The notes: generated from the sequence alone by a model not told the origin. Positions 24,593 through 34,307 are shown, counted from the first letter of the stretch. The stretch: 64,000 nucleotides of DNA from Roseovarius nubinhibens ISM (GCF_000152625.1 NZ_CH724156.1:194966-258965); one strand, 5' to 3'. Numbers and translations are program-made.

Positions 24593-26389
24593 CTAGACGA
24601 CTTCCCCATCGGTGAATTGCAGCCGCGCCAAACGGGCATAGAGCCCGCCTTCCGCCACAAGGCTGTCATGGGTGCCGCTGGCGACAATCCGGCCCTCTTC
24701 CATGACGATGATCCGGTCGGCCTTTTTCACCGTGGCCAGCCGATGCGCGATGACGATGGTGGTGCGGTCGCGCGACATGGTCTCGACCGCCTGCTGCACC
24801 GCCCGCTCGCTCTCGGCATCGAGCGCGCTGGTCGCCTCATCCAACAACAGCACCGGCGCATCGCGCAGGATCGCCCGGGCAATCGCCACCCGCTGCTTCT
24901 GCCCCCCCGAGAGCATCACCCCCCGCTCGCCGAGATAGCTGTCATAACCCTCGGGCAGCGCGCTGATGAACTCATGCGCCGCCGCCAGCCGCGCCGCCTC
25001 TTCGACCTCGGCATCGCTCGCGTCCAACCGGCCAAACCGGATATTGTCGCGCGCCGAGGCGGCAAAGATCACCGGGTCCTGCGGCACCAGCGCGATATGT
25101 TTGCGAAACGCCTGCCGCGCCATCTGGTCGAGCGGCACACCATCGAGGCTCACCGTGCCACTGGCCGGATCATAGAATCGCTGGATGAGCTGAATGATCG
25201 TCGTCTTGCCCGCCCCCGAGGGACCGACCAGCGCCACGGTTTCTCCCGGCGCAATCGTCAGCGTCAGATCGTCGAGCGCCGCCCGGTCAGGCCGCGACGG
25301 ATAGGCGAAATTGACGTGATCAAAGGTGATCCCACCGCGCACCGGGGTCGGCACCGGCTGGGGCACCTCCGGGTCGCGCACCGCATCCTCGGCATGCAAC
25401 AGATCAACCAGCCGCTCGGTCGCCCCCGCCGCGCGCTGCAACTCGCCCCAGATTTCCGACAGCGCCGCGACGGACCCGGCGACCAGCACCGCGTAGATCA
25501 CGAATTGCACCAGCATCCCGGCGCTCATCGTCCCCAGGCGCACATCCCGCGCCCCGATCCACAGCACCGACACCACCCCGGCGAAGATCAGAAAGATCAC
25601 GATCACCGTCATCAGCGCCCGGGTGAAAATCCGCCGCCGCGCCGCGTCATAGCTCTGCTCGGTCACCGCGCCAAACCGCGCCCGGCTCTGATCCTCATGG
25701 GTAAAGGCCTGCACCGTCTGCACGCTCAAAAGCGCCTCGGACGCATTGCCCGAACTTTCCGCGATCCAGTCCTGATTCTCCCGGCTCAGCCCCCGCAGCC
25801 GCCGCCCCAGCGTCAGGATCGGCACCAGGATGAGCGGCACGATCAAGAGCACCAGCCCCGCCAGCTTGGCCGAGGTAAAGAGCATCAAGGTCAGCCCACC
25901 GATGAAGATGAGCGCATTGCGCAGCGCGATCGACACGGATGAGCCGATGACACTCAGGATGAGTGTCGTATCGGTGGTGATCCGGCTCAGAACCTCGCCG
26001 GTCATGATCCGCTCGTAGAAGGCCGGGCTCATCCCGATCACCCGGTCGAACACCGCCTTGCGAATATCCGCCACCACCCGCTCGCCCAAGCGCGTCACCA
26101 GCGCATAGCGCAGCCCGGTGCCCAGCGCCAAGAGCGCCGCGATGAGCAGCGCCGCGGTGAAATAGCGATCCAGAAGCGCGCCATCCTGCGCGTTGAAATT
26201 ATCCACCACCCGGCGCACCGCCATCGGCAGGATGAGCGAAATGCTCGCCGTCAGGATCAGCGCCCCGAGCGCCGCCACCAGCAACAGCCGATAGGGCCGC
26301 AAAAAGGGCCAGAGCGCCGACAGGCCGCCGATCCTTTTCGAGCTTTCCCGCTTTGCCAGCTCCGCATCCAAACCGCCACGCCGCGCCAT
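24593..26389 (-). CDS. ABC exporter, fused membrane and ATPase domains (MsbA/multidrug type)
   Basis: A 598-residue half-transporter. The N-terminal membrane domain (about residues 20-310) has six helices. The ATPase domain (about 345-595) has Walker A GPSGAGKT, signature LSGGQKQRVAIARAIL, Walker B VLLLDEATSALDAES and the switch histidine in IVIAHRLAT. It works as a homodimer exporting lipid or drug-like molecules; the substrate is not deducible. The start after the upstream hairpin was chosen because MARRGGLDAEL begins the family-like N terminus. Confidence 0.92.
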   Translation of the reverse strand: MARRGGLDAELAKRESSKRIGGLSALWPFLRPYRLLLVAALGALILTASISLILPMAVRRVVDNFNAQDGALLDRYFTAALLIAALLALGTGLRYALVTRLGERVVADIRKAVFDRVIGMSPAFYERIMTGEVLSRITTDTTLILSVIGSSVSIALRNALIFIGGLTLMLFTSAKLAGLVLLIVPLILVPILTLGRRLRGLSRENQDWIAESSGNASEALLSVQTVQAFTHEDQSRARFGAVTEQSYDAARRRIFTRALMTVIVIFLIFAGVVSVLWIGARDVRLGTMSAGMLVQFVIYAVLVAGSVAALSEIWGELQRAAGATERLVDLLHAEDAVRDPEVPQPVPTPVRGGITFDHVNFAYPSRPDRAALDDLTLTIAPGETVALVGPSGAGKTTIIQLIQRFYDPASGTVSLDGVPLDQMARQAFRKHIALVPQDPVIFAASARDNIRFGRLDASDAEVEEAARLAAAHEFISALPEGYDSYLGERGVMLSGGQKQRVAIARAILRDAPVLLLDEATSALDAESERAVQQAVETMSRDRTTIVIAHRLATVKKADRIIVMEEGRIVASGTHDSLVAEGGLYARLARLQFTDGEVV

Positions 26390-26471
26390 ATGTCGTCTCC
26401 CATCAATTGCCGGTCTTGATGGCGGGTGCCGCCGCAAGGGTCAAGCGCGTTCCCTGAGACATAAACGCCGA

Positions 26472-26498
26472 GGGGCCCGCGACATCTGCGCGGGCCCC
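26472..26498 (-). terminator. stem-loop after mltG, possible terminator
   Basis: A ten-pair perfect GC stem, GGGGCCCGCG paired with CGCGGGCCCC, with a seven-base loop lies 58 bases past the mltG stop. The T-run that should follow is weak on the minus strand, so termination may be partial or Rho-aided. Confidence 0.5.
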
Positions 26499-26555
26499 AG
26501 GGCGAAAATTCGGACTGTCGTGTTACCGTCGCAATACCGACGTGGTACCGACCCG

Positions 26556-27710
26556 CTATTGATTGGCCCGTTCGGCCTCGATCTGACGCCAGCGGGCGAC
26601 ATTGGCGTTATGCTCTTCCAAGGTCTCGGCAAAGGCATGTCCGCCCGTTCCATCGGCCACGAAGAAGACGAAATTCGTCTCCCCCGGATTGGCCGCCGCC
26701 TTGAGGCTGGCGCGTCCCGGATTGGCAATCGGCGTCTTGGGCAGACCGTCGATCACATAGGTATTCCAAGCGGTTTCCTTGCGCAGCTCAGACTGTCGCA
26801 GCCCCCGGCCCAGCACGCCCTTGCCCTCGGTGATGCCATAGATCACCGTCGGGTCGGTCTGCAGCCGCATGCCACGGTTGAGCCGGTTCACAAAGACGCT
26901 CGCCACCTGTTCGCGCTCTTCCGCGACGCCGGTTTCCTTCTCGATGATCGACGCCAGCTTGAGCAGGTCCTCCGGCGTCTCGATCGGCAGGTCCTCATCC
27001 CGGTTCTGCCAGGCCTCGGCCAGCAGAACCTCTTGGGCTTGCTGCATCTTTTTCAAAAGCTCAACCCGGCTCGCGCCCTCGTTGACCTCATAGCTGTCAG
27101 GCGCCAGCATGCCTTCGGCGGGGATCTCTTCGACCTCTCCGGCCATCACATCCACCGACTTCAGACCTTCCACGATCTGCCAGCTTGTCGTGCCCTCGGC
27201 AATCGCGATCCGGTAGCGCGTATCCCCCGCCTGCCGCACCCGCGTGAACTCTGCCGGCACCTCGCCCTCGCCGGGCGTGAACTCGGCAATTTCGACAAAA
27301 CGGTTGGTGGTGGGATCCAGCTCGCGCACCTCGACCTCGGACCGGGTCACCCCGATGCGATAGACCACTTCCGTGCCACAGGTGCTGGCCCCGCCGCGGG
27401 TCACGAGATCGACGATCTCGCCCATGCTCGCCCCTTCCGGGATGAGCCAGCTACCGGCCTTGAGCTGTCCGGTCTTCTCGGCGTAATCCGCCCCGATCCG
27501 CAGCAGCGCCGGATGCGTCACCGCCCCGTCTTTTTCCAACTGCAACGAGACCTTACGCATGTTCGACCCGCTCGGTACCCGCAGGCAGATCGGCTCAGCG
27601 AGAGGCCCTTCGGCATGATAGGTCGACTGCCCCCAGAGGATCACGCCCCCCAGCAGGAAGGTGATCACAACGAAAAAGGTCAGCGCGTTCGAGGCGATAT
27701 GCCGCCACAT
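26556..27710 (-). CDS. mltG: endolytic transglycosylase MltG
   Basis: A 384-residue inner-membrane-anchored peptidoglycan lyase that trims nascent glycan strands. A single N-terminal membrane helix (residues 8-27, LTFFVVITFLLGGVILWG) precedes a LysM-like region and the YceG catalytic domain. Catalytic glutamate is in LASIIEKETGV, followed by VFVNRLNRGMRLQTDPTVIYG. Its start shares a base with the fabF stop, so the two genes are coupled, and it is last in the fab cluster. Confidence 0.94.
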   Translation of the reverse strand: MWRHIASNALTFFVVITFLLGGVILWGQSTYHAEGPLAEPICLRVPSGSNMRKVSLQLEKDGAVTHPALLRIGADYAEKTGQLKAGSWLIPEGASMGEIVDLVTRGGASTCGTEVVYRIGVTRSEVEVRELDPTTNRFVEIAEFTPGEGEVPAEFTRVRQAGDTRYRIAIAEGTTSWQIVEGLKSVDVMAGEVEEIPAEGMLAPDSYEVNEGASRVELLKKMQQAQEVLLAEAWQNRDEDLPIETPEDLLKLASIIEKETGVAEEREQVASVFVNRLNRGMRLQTDPTVIYGITEGKGVLGRGLRQSELRKETAWNTYVIDGLPKTPIANPGRASLKAAANPGETNFVFFVADGTGGHAFAETLEEHNANVARWRQIEAERANQ

Positions 27711-28969
27711 TATCGAAGCTTCCCGATACAGAGGCTGGCATTGGTGCCGCCAAAGCCAAAGCTGTTGGACATGGCCACGTCGACCTTGCGCTCCTGCTTG
27801 ACGTTGGGCACCAGATCGATCGGGCTTTCCACCGCCGGATTGTCGAGGTTGATCGTCGGCGGCACCACCTGATCGCGCACCGCGAGGATCGAAAAGATCG
27901 CCTCAATCGCCCCCGCCGCGCCGAGCAGGTGCCCGGTCGCCGATTTGGTCGAGCTCATCGCCGCTTTCGACGCCGCATCGCCCAGAAGACGTTCCACCGC
28001 CTTGAGCTCAATCGTGTCGGCCATGGTCGATGTGCCATGGGCGTTGATGTAATCCACCTCGGACGGGTCGATCCCGGCATGGCCGAGCGCCATTTTCATC
28101 GCGCGGTAGCCGCCATCGCCATCCTCAGAGGGCGCGGTGATGTGATAGGCATCGCCCGACAGGCCATAGCCGAGGATTTCGGCATAGATCTTGGCGCCCC
28201 GCGCCTTGGCATGTTCGAGCTCTTCGAGCACGACAACCCCCGCGCCCTCGCCCATGACAAACCCGTCGCGGTCTTCGTCATAGGGGCGGCTTGCGGCCTT
28301 GGGATCATCCGCGCGCTTGGTCGACAGCGCCTTGCAGGCGTTGAATCCGGCGATGCCGATCTCGCAGATCGCCGCCTCGGCGCCCCCGGCCACCATCACA
28401 TCGGCATCGCCGAACATGATCAGCCGCGCCGCGTCGCCAATCGCATGCGCACCCGTCGAACAGGCGGTCACCACCGAATGGTTCGGGCCTTTAAAGCCAT
28501 AGCGGATGCCCACCTGACCGCTGATCAGGTTGATCAGCGCGCCGGGAATAAAGAAGGGCGACACCCGCCGCACACCCTTGTCCCGGATGAGAAGCGTGGT
28601 CTGTTCAATGGATTGCAGCCCGCCAATGCCAGAGCCGAGCATCACGCCGGTGCGCAGACGGCTTTCCTCGTCCTCGGGCATCCAGTTTGCATCCCGCACC
28701 GCCTGATCGGCCGCCGCGACACCGTAGAGGATGAAATCATCCACTTTGCGGCGCTCTTTCGGCTCCATGTAATCATCGGCGTTGAACGTCCCGTCAGAGC
28801 CATCGCCCATCGGCACTTCGCAGGCATATTTGGTGACCACGTTCTGCGGGTCGAAACGGGTGATCGTTCCAGCACCGGACTGACCGTCCAGAAGGCGGCT
28901 CCAGGTTTCTTCCACGCCATCCGCAAGAGGCGTGACCAATCCAAGACCCGTAACAACGACACGACGCAT
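27710..28969 (-). CDS. fabF: beta-ketoacyl-ACP synthase II
   Basis: A 419-residue condensing enzyme that elongates acyl-ACP with malonyl-ACP. The active-site Cys170 is in VVTACSTGAHA, and the two histidines are in NAHGTSTMADTIE and SATGHLLGAAGAIE. Length and motifs are canonical. It follows the HisA-like gene after 114 bases and leads into mltG. Confidence 0.97.
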   Translation of the reverse strand: MRRVVVTGLGLVTPLADGVEETWSRLLDGQSGAGTITRFDPQNVVTKYACEVPMGDGSDGTFNADDYMEPKERRKVDDFILYGVAAADQAVRDANWMPEDEESRLRTGVMLGSGIGGLQSIEQTTLLIRDKGVRRVSPFFIPGALINLISGQVGIRYGFKGPNHSVVTACSTGAHAIGDAARLIMFGDADVMVAGGAEAAICEIGIAGFNACKALSTKRADDPKAASRPYDEDRDGFVMGEGAGVVVLEELEHAKARGAKIYAEILGYGLSGDAYHITAPSEDGDGGYRAMKMALGHAGIDPSEVDYINAHGTSTMADTIELKAVERLLGDAASKAAMSSTKSATGHLLGAAGAIEAIFSILAVRDQVVPPTINLDNPAVESPIDLVPNVKQERKVDVAMSNSFGFGGTNASLCIGKLR

Positions 28970-29083
28970 AATGCTGCCCTTTATCTTGCCAAGTTCCGCG
29001 CCTCATACCCCGGCTTGGCCCCGATGGGCAAGTCCGGGACTGTGCAGATGCGCGACAGCCCCGAAGTTTACCCCTTTTTTCGC

Positions 29084-29827
29084 TTATTGGAAGGCCGCGA
29101 CCGGCCCTTTCGTGGCGCTCGCCAGCGCCAGCGCCTCGCCGAGATCGACATCGCGCGACAACAGCGCCCGCCCGATCAGCGTGCCGGCGATATTCGGCAC
29201 ATATTTGAGCCGCGCCACATCATCGGCACTGCGCACCGTGCCGCGCGCGATGACCGGATGCCGGGTCTGTGCCGCGAGCGAGGTGATGAGCCCGAGGCTG
29301 CCGTCGCTGTCCTCGATATCGGCGTCCACATCGGTGAGGATGATCCCCGCCAGCGGCGCATCGTCGAACGCCTTGATATAATCGGCCGGATCAAAGGCGC
29401 TCTGGCTCTGCCAGCCCTCGGTCATCACCGCGCCCTGATAGATATCCACCGCCAGAACGATCTGATCGGGATGGTATTTCGCCAATTCGCGCAGCAGATC
29501 CGGATCATGCGCGGCCATCGTGCCGATGACGATCCGCCCGGCCCCCTGCCCGATCCAGTGCTCAACCCGTTCGCGCGACCGGAACCCGCCGCCAAGCTGC
29601 ACGGGAATGCCCACCGCGCGGATGATCTCGGAGATCAGCGCCTCATTGCCCTCGCCACCAGCGAGCGCATCCATATCGGTCACATGCATCCATTCGGCCC
29701 CGGCCTCGACAAAGCTCCGCGCCGTCTCGACCGGATCGACATGCCACAGCACCGGCTCGTCAAGACGACCCCGGGTCAGCGACACGCATTTGCCGTTCTT
29801 CAATTCAAGTGTGGGATAGATAATCAT
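29084..29827 (-). CDS. HisA-like (beta/alpha)8-barrel protein, non-canonical active site
   Basis: A 247-residue HisA/HisF-superfamily barrel. True HisA opens with an IDL triad carrying the catalytic Asp; here the strand reads YPTLELKNGKCV, so that Asp is Glu8. The second catalytic Asp is kept (Asp128, VLAVDIYQG). Phosphate-binding glycine loops are present (QLGGGFRSRERVEHW and VIARGTVRSADDVARL). The gene sits between acpP and fabF, not with his genes, so a function outside histidine synthesis is plausible. Alternatives are a relaxed or second HisA, or a related phosphoribosyl isomerase. Confidence 0.75.
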   Translation of the reverse strand: MIIYPTLELKNGKCVSLTRGRLDEPVLWHVDPVETARSFVEAGAEWMHVTDMDALAGGEGNEALISEIIRAVGIPVQLGGGFRSRERVEHWIGQGAGRIVIGTMAAHDPDLLRELAKYHPDQIVLAVDIYQGAVMTEGWQSQSAFDPADYIKAFDDAPLAGIILTDVDADIEDSDGSLGLITSLAAQTRHPVIARGTVRSADDVARLKYVPNIAGTLIGRALLSRDVDLGEALALASATKGPVAAFQ

Positions 29828-29982
29828 GGAAGCCTGTCCTCCTTCAGAACCAGTAAGCCCCCGACATTGGGCAGCACGCTAAGCTTGTGGGAAAACACCT
29901 GGGGACCATGATCCCAAATCGGCACTCTCGCGTCAAATTCCGGCGGCCCCCGCAGAAATCCGGCGAAAGCGCGCACAAAAGA

Positions 29983-30009
29983 AAACCCCCGCCACTGGGA
30001 CGGGGGTTT
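29983..30009 (-). terminator. Rho-independent terminator after acpP
   Basis: A stem AAACCCCCG/CGGGGGTTT with a short loop is followed on the minus strand by TTTCTTTTG, 33 bases after the acpP stop. It would separate the abundant acpP transcript from the downstream HisA-like, fabF and mltG genes. Confidence 0.75.
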
Positions 30010-30041
30010 ACCAAACTCGCAAGATGCGTTCGCAGCGGGGC

Positions 30042-30275
30042 TTAGGAGGCCTCGTTGATGAATTTCACCGCGTCGCCGAAGGTCTGGATGTTCTCTGCGG
30101 CGTCATCGGGGATCTCGATGCCGAACTCTTCTTCGAAGGCCATGACCAGTTCGACCGTGTCGAGGCTGTCTGCGCCCAGATCGTCGATGAAGGAGGCGCT
30201 TTCAGTGACCTTGTCTTCTTCGACGCCAAGATGTTCCACAACGATCTTTTTCACGCGGTCTGCGATATCGCTCAT
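30042..30275 (-). CDS. acpP: acyl carrier protein
   Basis: A 77-residue acidic ACP. The phosphopantetheine attachment site is Ser37 in [13 protein letters not shown]. It is the central carrier of fatty-acid synthesis and sits between fabG and the HisA-like gene. A 252-base gap upstream and a terminator downstream fit separate high expression. Confidence 0.98.
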   Translation of the reverse strand: MSDIADRVKKIVVEHLGVEEDKVTESASFIDDLGADSLDTVELVMAFEEEFGIEIPDDAAENIQTFGDAVKFINEAS

Positions 30276-30527
30276 GCCAAATTCCTCTTCGTTTCACTCG
30301 GACCTTGCGGCCCATTCGCACCGGCCCGCTAAGGCTGCGGCACCGGGTTTTCTGTTCTGCCCTGCGGGCGGCGGTCACGGCCCAGTTCCCACCGGAACGT
30401 CAGAAGCCTTGAACGCCTCCTAGCCAATCTGCGCCGCCTATAGCACATGCCGCGCCATTGGCAAACGATTTGTCCAGAATGGGGACTGGCGGCAAAATTG
30501 CAAGGGGGGACCTTGCGGATCGCCGCC

Positions 30528-31265
30528 TTAGATCATCGCCATTCCGCCGTTCACATGCAGCGTGCTGCCGGTGACATAGCCCGCCTCGGGGCTCGCCAGA
30601 TAGAGCACCGCCGCGGCGATTTCCTCGGGCGTGCCCATGCGGGCGGCGGGAATCTTGCCATTGATGGCGGCCTTTTGATCATCGTTGAGCTTTTCGGTCA
30701 TCGCCGTGGCAATGAACCCCGGTGCCACGGCATTGGCCGTGATGCCCCGGCTCGCCACCTCATAGGCGATGGATTTGGTCATGCCGACCATGCCCGCCTT
30801 GGAGGCGGCATAGTTGACCTGCCCGGGATTGCCGGTGGTGCCGACGATGGAGCTGATGTTGATGATCCGGCCCCAACGCGCCTTCATCATCGGGCGCATC
30901 ACGCCCCGGCACAGGCGCATCGTGCTGGTCAGGTTGACGTCGAGCACCTGCTGCCACTCCTCGTCCGACATGCGCATGAAAATCTGGTCGCGGGTGATCC
31001 CGGCATTGTTGACGAGAATATCGAGCCCGCCCATCGCCTCGATCGCCTGTTTCGGCAGTGCATCGACCGCGTCGCCATCCGACAGGTTGCAGGGCAGCAC
31101 ATGCGCCCGCTCGCCGAGCTCGGCGGCCAGCGCCTCGAGCGGCTCAACCCGCGTCCCGCTCAGCCCGACGGTCGCCCCCGCGCCATGCAGCGCCTTGGCA
31201 ATCGCCCCGCCAATGCCGCCCGACGCGCCGGTGACCAATGCGTTTTTCCCAGTGAGATCAAACAT
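30528..31265 (-). CDS. fabG: 3-oxoacyl-ACP reductase
   Basis: A 245-residue short-chain dehydrogenase. The NADPH motif is VTGASGGIGGAIA (residues 11-23), the catalytic set is Ser139, Tyr152 and Lys156 (NINISSI-like strand and VNYAASKAG), and NNAG is at 86-89. It reduces beta-ketoacyl-ACP in the cytosol. It follows fabD by 63 bases. Confidence 0.97.
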   Translation of the reverse strand: MFDLTGKNALVTGASGGIGGAIAKALHGAGATVGLSGTRVEPLEALAAELGERAHVLPCNLSDGDAVDALPKQAIEAMGGLDILVNNAGITRDQIFMRMSDEEWQQVLDVNLTSTMRLCRGVMRPMMKARWGRIINISSIVGTTGNPGQVNYAASKAGMVGMTKSIAYEVASRGITANAVAPGFIATAMTEKLNDDQKAAINGKIPAARMGTPEEIAAAVLYLASPEAGYVTGSTLHVNGGMAMI

Positions 31266-31328
31266 ATCCTAAACCTTCTTTTTGTGCCCTCGGGCACGGC
31301 ATCCTGTTGTGGCGCGCTCTTCTGGCGA

Positions 31329-32270
31329 TCAGCCCTGAAGCGCCTCGGCCGCGGCTTTCACCTCATCCGGCGTGCCCACGGTCCGCGTGGCCGCCTCGCG
31401 GTTGATCCGGCGGATCATCCCGCTGAGCGCCTTGCCCGCGCCGATTTCCCAGAACTCGGTGACCCCATCGGCCACCATCTGCTCCACCGACTCGCGCCAG
31501 CGCACCGAACCGGTGACCTGGCTCACCAGAAGCGAGCGGATCGTCGCCGGGTCTTCCGCCGAACGCGCGATGACATTGGCCACCAGCGGCACTTTCGGCG
31601 CGTGGATTTCCACATCGTCGAGCGCCTCGGCCATGACCTTGGCGGCAGGCGCCATCAATTCACAATGGAAAGGCGCCGACACCGGCAGCAGCATCGCCCG
31701 CTTGGCGCCCCGCCCCTTGGCAAGCTCGACCGCCCGCTCGACCGCCGCCTTATGGCCCGACACGACCACCTGACCGGGGTCATTGTCATTGGCGGCCTGA
31801 CAGACCTCTTGCTCGGCGGCCTCGGCGGCCACCTCGCGCACCGTGTCGAAATCGAGCCCCAGCAGCGCCGCCATCGCGCCCTGACCCACCGGCACCGCCT
31901 CCTGCATGGCCACGCCACGGGTGCGCAGCAGGCGCGCGGTGTCGGCGATGGACATCGCCCCCGCCGCCGCCAGCGCCGAATATTCGCCCAACGAATGCCC
32001 CGCCACGAAGGCCGCCGCATCAATGCTCACGCCTTCCGCCTCAAGCGCCCGCATCGCCGCGAGCGAGGTGACCATCAGCGCCGGCTGTGCGTTCTGGGTC
32101 AGGGTCAGCTTGTCCTGCTCCCCTTCCCAGATCAGCTGCGACAGCTTTTCGCCCAGCGCCTCATCAACCTCGTCAAACACGGCCTTGGCCGCCGGATAGG
32201 CCTCGGCGAGGGCCTTGCCCATCCCGATCGTCTGGGCACCCTGCCCCGGAAATACGAATGCTCGGCTCAT
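31329..32270 (-). CDS. fabD: malonyl-CoA:ACP transacylase
   Basis: A 313-residue malonyltransferase. The nucleophile Ser93 is in GHSLGEYSAL, and the oxyanion/arginine region (QPALMVTSLAAMRAL) and the histidine in VSAPFHCELM are present. The start MSRAFVFPGQG is the family N terminus. It heads the fab cluster and is divergent from the cytochrome b561 gene. Confidence 0.97.
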   Translation of the reverse strand: MSRAFVFPGQGAQTIGMGKALAEAYPAAKAVFDEVDEALGEKLSQLIWEGEQDKLTLTQNAQPALMVTSLAAMRALEAEGVSIDAAAFVAGHSLGEYSALAAAGAMSIADTARLLRTRGVAMQEAVPVGQGAMAALLGLDFDTVREVAAEAAEQEVCQAANDNDPGQVVVSGHKAAVERAVELAKGRGAKRAMLLPVSAPFHCELMAPAAKVMAEALDDVEIHAPKVPLVANVIARSAEDPATIRSLLVSQVTGSVRWRESVEQMVADGVTEFWEIGAGKALSGMIRRINREAATRTVGTPDEVKAAAEALQG

Positions 32271-32424
32271 GAAACCCTCTCCCAACTAGCCTTTGTCGTC
32301 GGATACCGTGCATTGGCCGGCAAGGCAACGCTCACATCCGTGCACATGTCCCGTGCAATGGCGGTGATTGTGCTGTTACGCGAATAGATTACCATGGCGG
32401 CAACCTGAGTTTCGGAGACGATAT

Positions 32425-33657
32425 ATGTCCACGTCCAACACTGCCGCCAGCTACGGCTCGGTCGCAAAAACCTTTCACTGGCTCACCGCCCTGCTGATCC
32501 TGTCGAACATCGGCTTTGGCCTCGTGGCCTCTTGGCAGGCCGAGGCGGTGCAGGCCGCCGGGGCCCAGCCGAGCGCCGCCGATCTGGCCCGCGCCGCCTG
32601 GCTCTTTTCCACCCACAAGACCCTTGGGGTGACGATCTTTTTCGTGGCACTGGCCCGCATCCTCTGGGCCGTGACCCAGCCCAAGCCCGGTTTGCTCAAC
32701 GGCGACCACCGGGCCGAGGCGATCCTAGCCGAGCTTGTGCATTGGCTGCTCTATGGCTCGCTGGTGCTCGTCCCGCTCACCGGTTGGATCGACCACGCGG
32801 CGACCACCGGCTTTGCGCCGATCTGGTGGCCCTTCGGCCAAGGCCTGCCCTTCGTGCCCAAAGACCCGCATGTGGCCGAGCTCTTCGCCACGCTGCATTA
32901 TATCCTGCAATGGGTGCTGATCGGCGCGATTGCGCTGCATGTCATGGGCGCGCTCAAACATCATGTGATCGACAAGGACGCGACGCTGCGCCGGATGCTG
33001 CCCGGCAACACCCGTGGCGAACCCACGGCCAAGCAACCGGGCCATGCCCTGCCGATCCTCGGCGCGCTCGCGGTCTGGGCGGTGGCGCTGCTCGGCGCGA
33101 ACCAGCTCGGCTGGTTCCCCAGCACCCATGACGCCCCCGCCGCCCAGGTCACCCAGGCCGAGGCCGAACCCGGTCAATGGCAGGTCACCTCGGGCGAGCT
33201 CTCCATCGCGATCCAGCAGATGGGTCAGGAGGTCTCGGGCCAGTTTGCCAATTGGACCGCCAATATCACCTATGACGAGACCCCGGATGCCGAGGGCAAA
33301 CATGGCGCGGTCGAGGTCAGCATCGACACCGGCTCGCTCAGCCTCGGCAGCGTCACGGATCAGGCCACCGGCCCCGATTTCCTCGCCAGCAGCAGCTTTC
33401 CCACCGCCAGCTATGCCGCCGTTTTGCGCCAAAATGAGGACCGACTGGTTACCGACGGAATACTGACCATTCGCAGCATCGAGGTTCCGCTGTCTTTTCC
33501 GGTCACTCTCAGCATCGAGGGCGACACCGCCACAGCCCATGGCAAGACCAGTGTCGACCGCCGCGCCTTCGGCATCGGCGACAGCGTCTCGGACGAAGGA
33601 TCGCTCGCCTTCGACGTGGTCATCTCCTTCGACCTGACCGCCACCCGGGCCGAGTGA
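32425..33657 (+). CDS. cytochrome b561-YceI fusion protein
   Basis: A 410-residue two-domain protein. Residues 1-195 are a four-helix cytochrome b561 with candidate heme histidines in KTFHWLTALLI, LFSTHKTLGV, and the HYILQWVLIGAIALHVMG helix. A fifth helix (about 215-232) leads to a periplasmic YceI-type lipocalin domain (about 245-410, ending FDVVISFDLTATRAE) that normally binds polyisoprenoids such as quinones. The fusion suggests electron exchange with a periplasmic isoprenoid ligand. A separate YceI protein gene is convergent with it 68 bases away. Confidence 0.88.
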   Translation: MSTSNTAASYGSVAKTFHWLTALLILSNIGFGLVASWQAEAVQAAGAQPSAADLARAAWLFSTHKTLGVTIFFVALARILWAVTQPKPGLLNGDHRAEAILAELVHWLLYGSLVLVPLTGWIDHAATTGFAPIWWPFGQGLPFVPKDPHVAELFATLHYILQWVLIGAIALHVMGALKHHVIDKDATLRRMLPGNTRGEPTAKQPGHALPILGALAVWAVALLGANQLGWFPSTHDAPAAQVTQAEAEPGQWQVTSGELSIAIQQMGQEVSGQFANWTANITYDETPDAEGKHGAVEVSIDTGSLSLGSVTDQATGPDFLASSSFPTASYAAVLRQNEDRLVTDGILTIRSIEVPLSFPVTLSIEGDTATAHGKTSVDRRAFGIGDSVSDEGSLAFDVVISFDLTATRAE

Positions 33658-33670
33658 CGAGCGGGCAAAA

Positions 33671-33703
33671 GAAACCCCTGCGCAGATCGCTCCGCGCAGG
33701 GGT
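33671..33703 (-). terminator. Rho-independent terminator of yceI
   Basis: A nine-pair stem CCCCTGCGC/GCGCAGGGG with a ten-base loop lies between two convergent genes. The minus-strand flank TTTCTTTT is a T-run, so it ends the YceI gene transcript. The plus side has only a weak T content. Confidence 0.75.
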
Positions 33704-33725
33704 AAACACTCGCAAGTTGAGGGGC

Positions 33726-34307
33726 TTAGCCCTCTTTCTGCGCCTCGATCGAGATCATCACGTTGAGCTCGTCACCCACATTCGGGGCGAATTTGCCAAG
33801 ACCGTAATCCGACCGTTTGATCGTCGTCGTGGCATCGAACCCGACCCAATCCTTGCCCGCCATCGGATGCTGCGCCGCCTTGTTCAGCTTGGTGTCGAGA
33901 ACCACCGACTGCGTCACATCATTGATCGTCAGATCACCCGTGATATTCGCCGTATTCTCCCCCGTCACCTCAATCCCGGTTGAGGTAAAGGTGATCATAT
34001 CGCCCTCTTCCGCCCCGAAGAAATCATCGCTCATCAGGTGGGCCACACGCTTTTCCCAGCCGGTCAGCATCGACATCACGGGGATTTCCACCGACACGGA
34101 CGAGGCCTCGGGCGCGTCCTGATCGAACATGATCTCGCCCTCAAAGCCGCCGAACATGTTGTAAGTGGTCGAAAATCCCAGGTGGTCATAGCTGAACACA
34201 ACTTGGGAATGGCTGGCGTCGAGCGTGTATTTCACCGGCTCTGCCATTGCAGTGGTTGCCATCATGGCCATTGCGGCCGCTGCCATCGCACGGGGTAGAT
34301 ACGTCAT
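33726..34307 (-). CDS. periplasmic YceI-family protein
   Basis: A 193-residue secreted lipocalin-fold protein. A signal peptide (residues 1-23, ending TAMA) precedes EPVKYTLDASHSQVVFSYDH, the YceI hallmark, and the C-terminal DELNVMISIEAQKEG. It likely binds a polyisoprenoid chain. The start was set at MTYLPRAM from the signal peptide. With the adjacent b561-YceI fusion it forms a small YceI locus. Confidence 0.9.
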   Translation of the reverse strand: MTYLPRAMAAAAMAMMATTAMAEPVKYTLDASHSQVVFSYDHLGFSTTYNMFGGFEGEIMFDQDAPEASSVSVEIPVMSMLTGWEKRVAHLMSDDFFGAEEGDMITFTSTGIEVTGENTANITGDLTINDVTQSVVLDTKLNKAAQHPMAGKDWVGFDATTTIKRSDYGLGKFAPNVGDELNVMISIEAQKEG

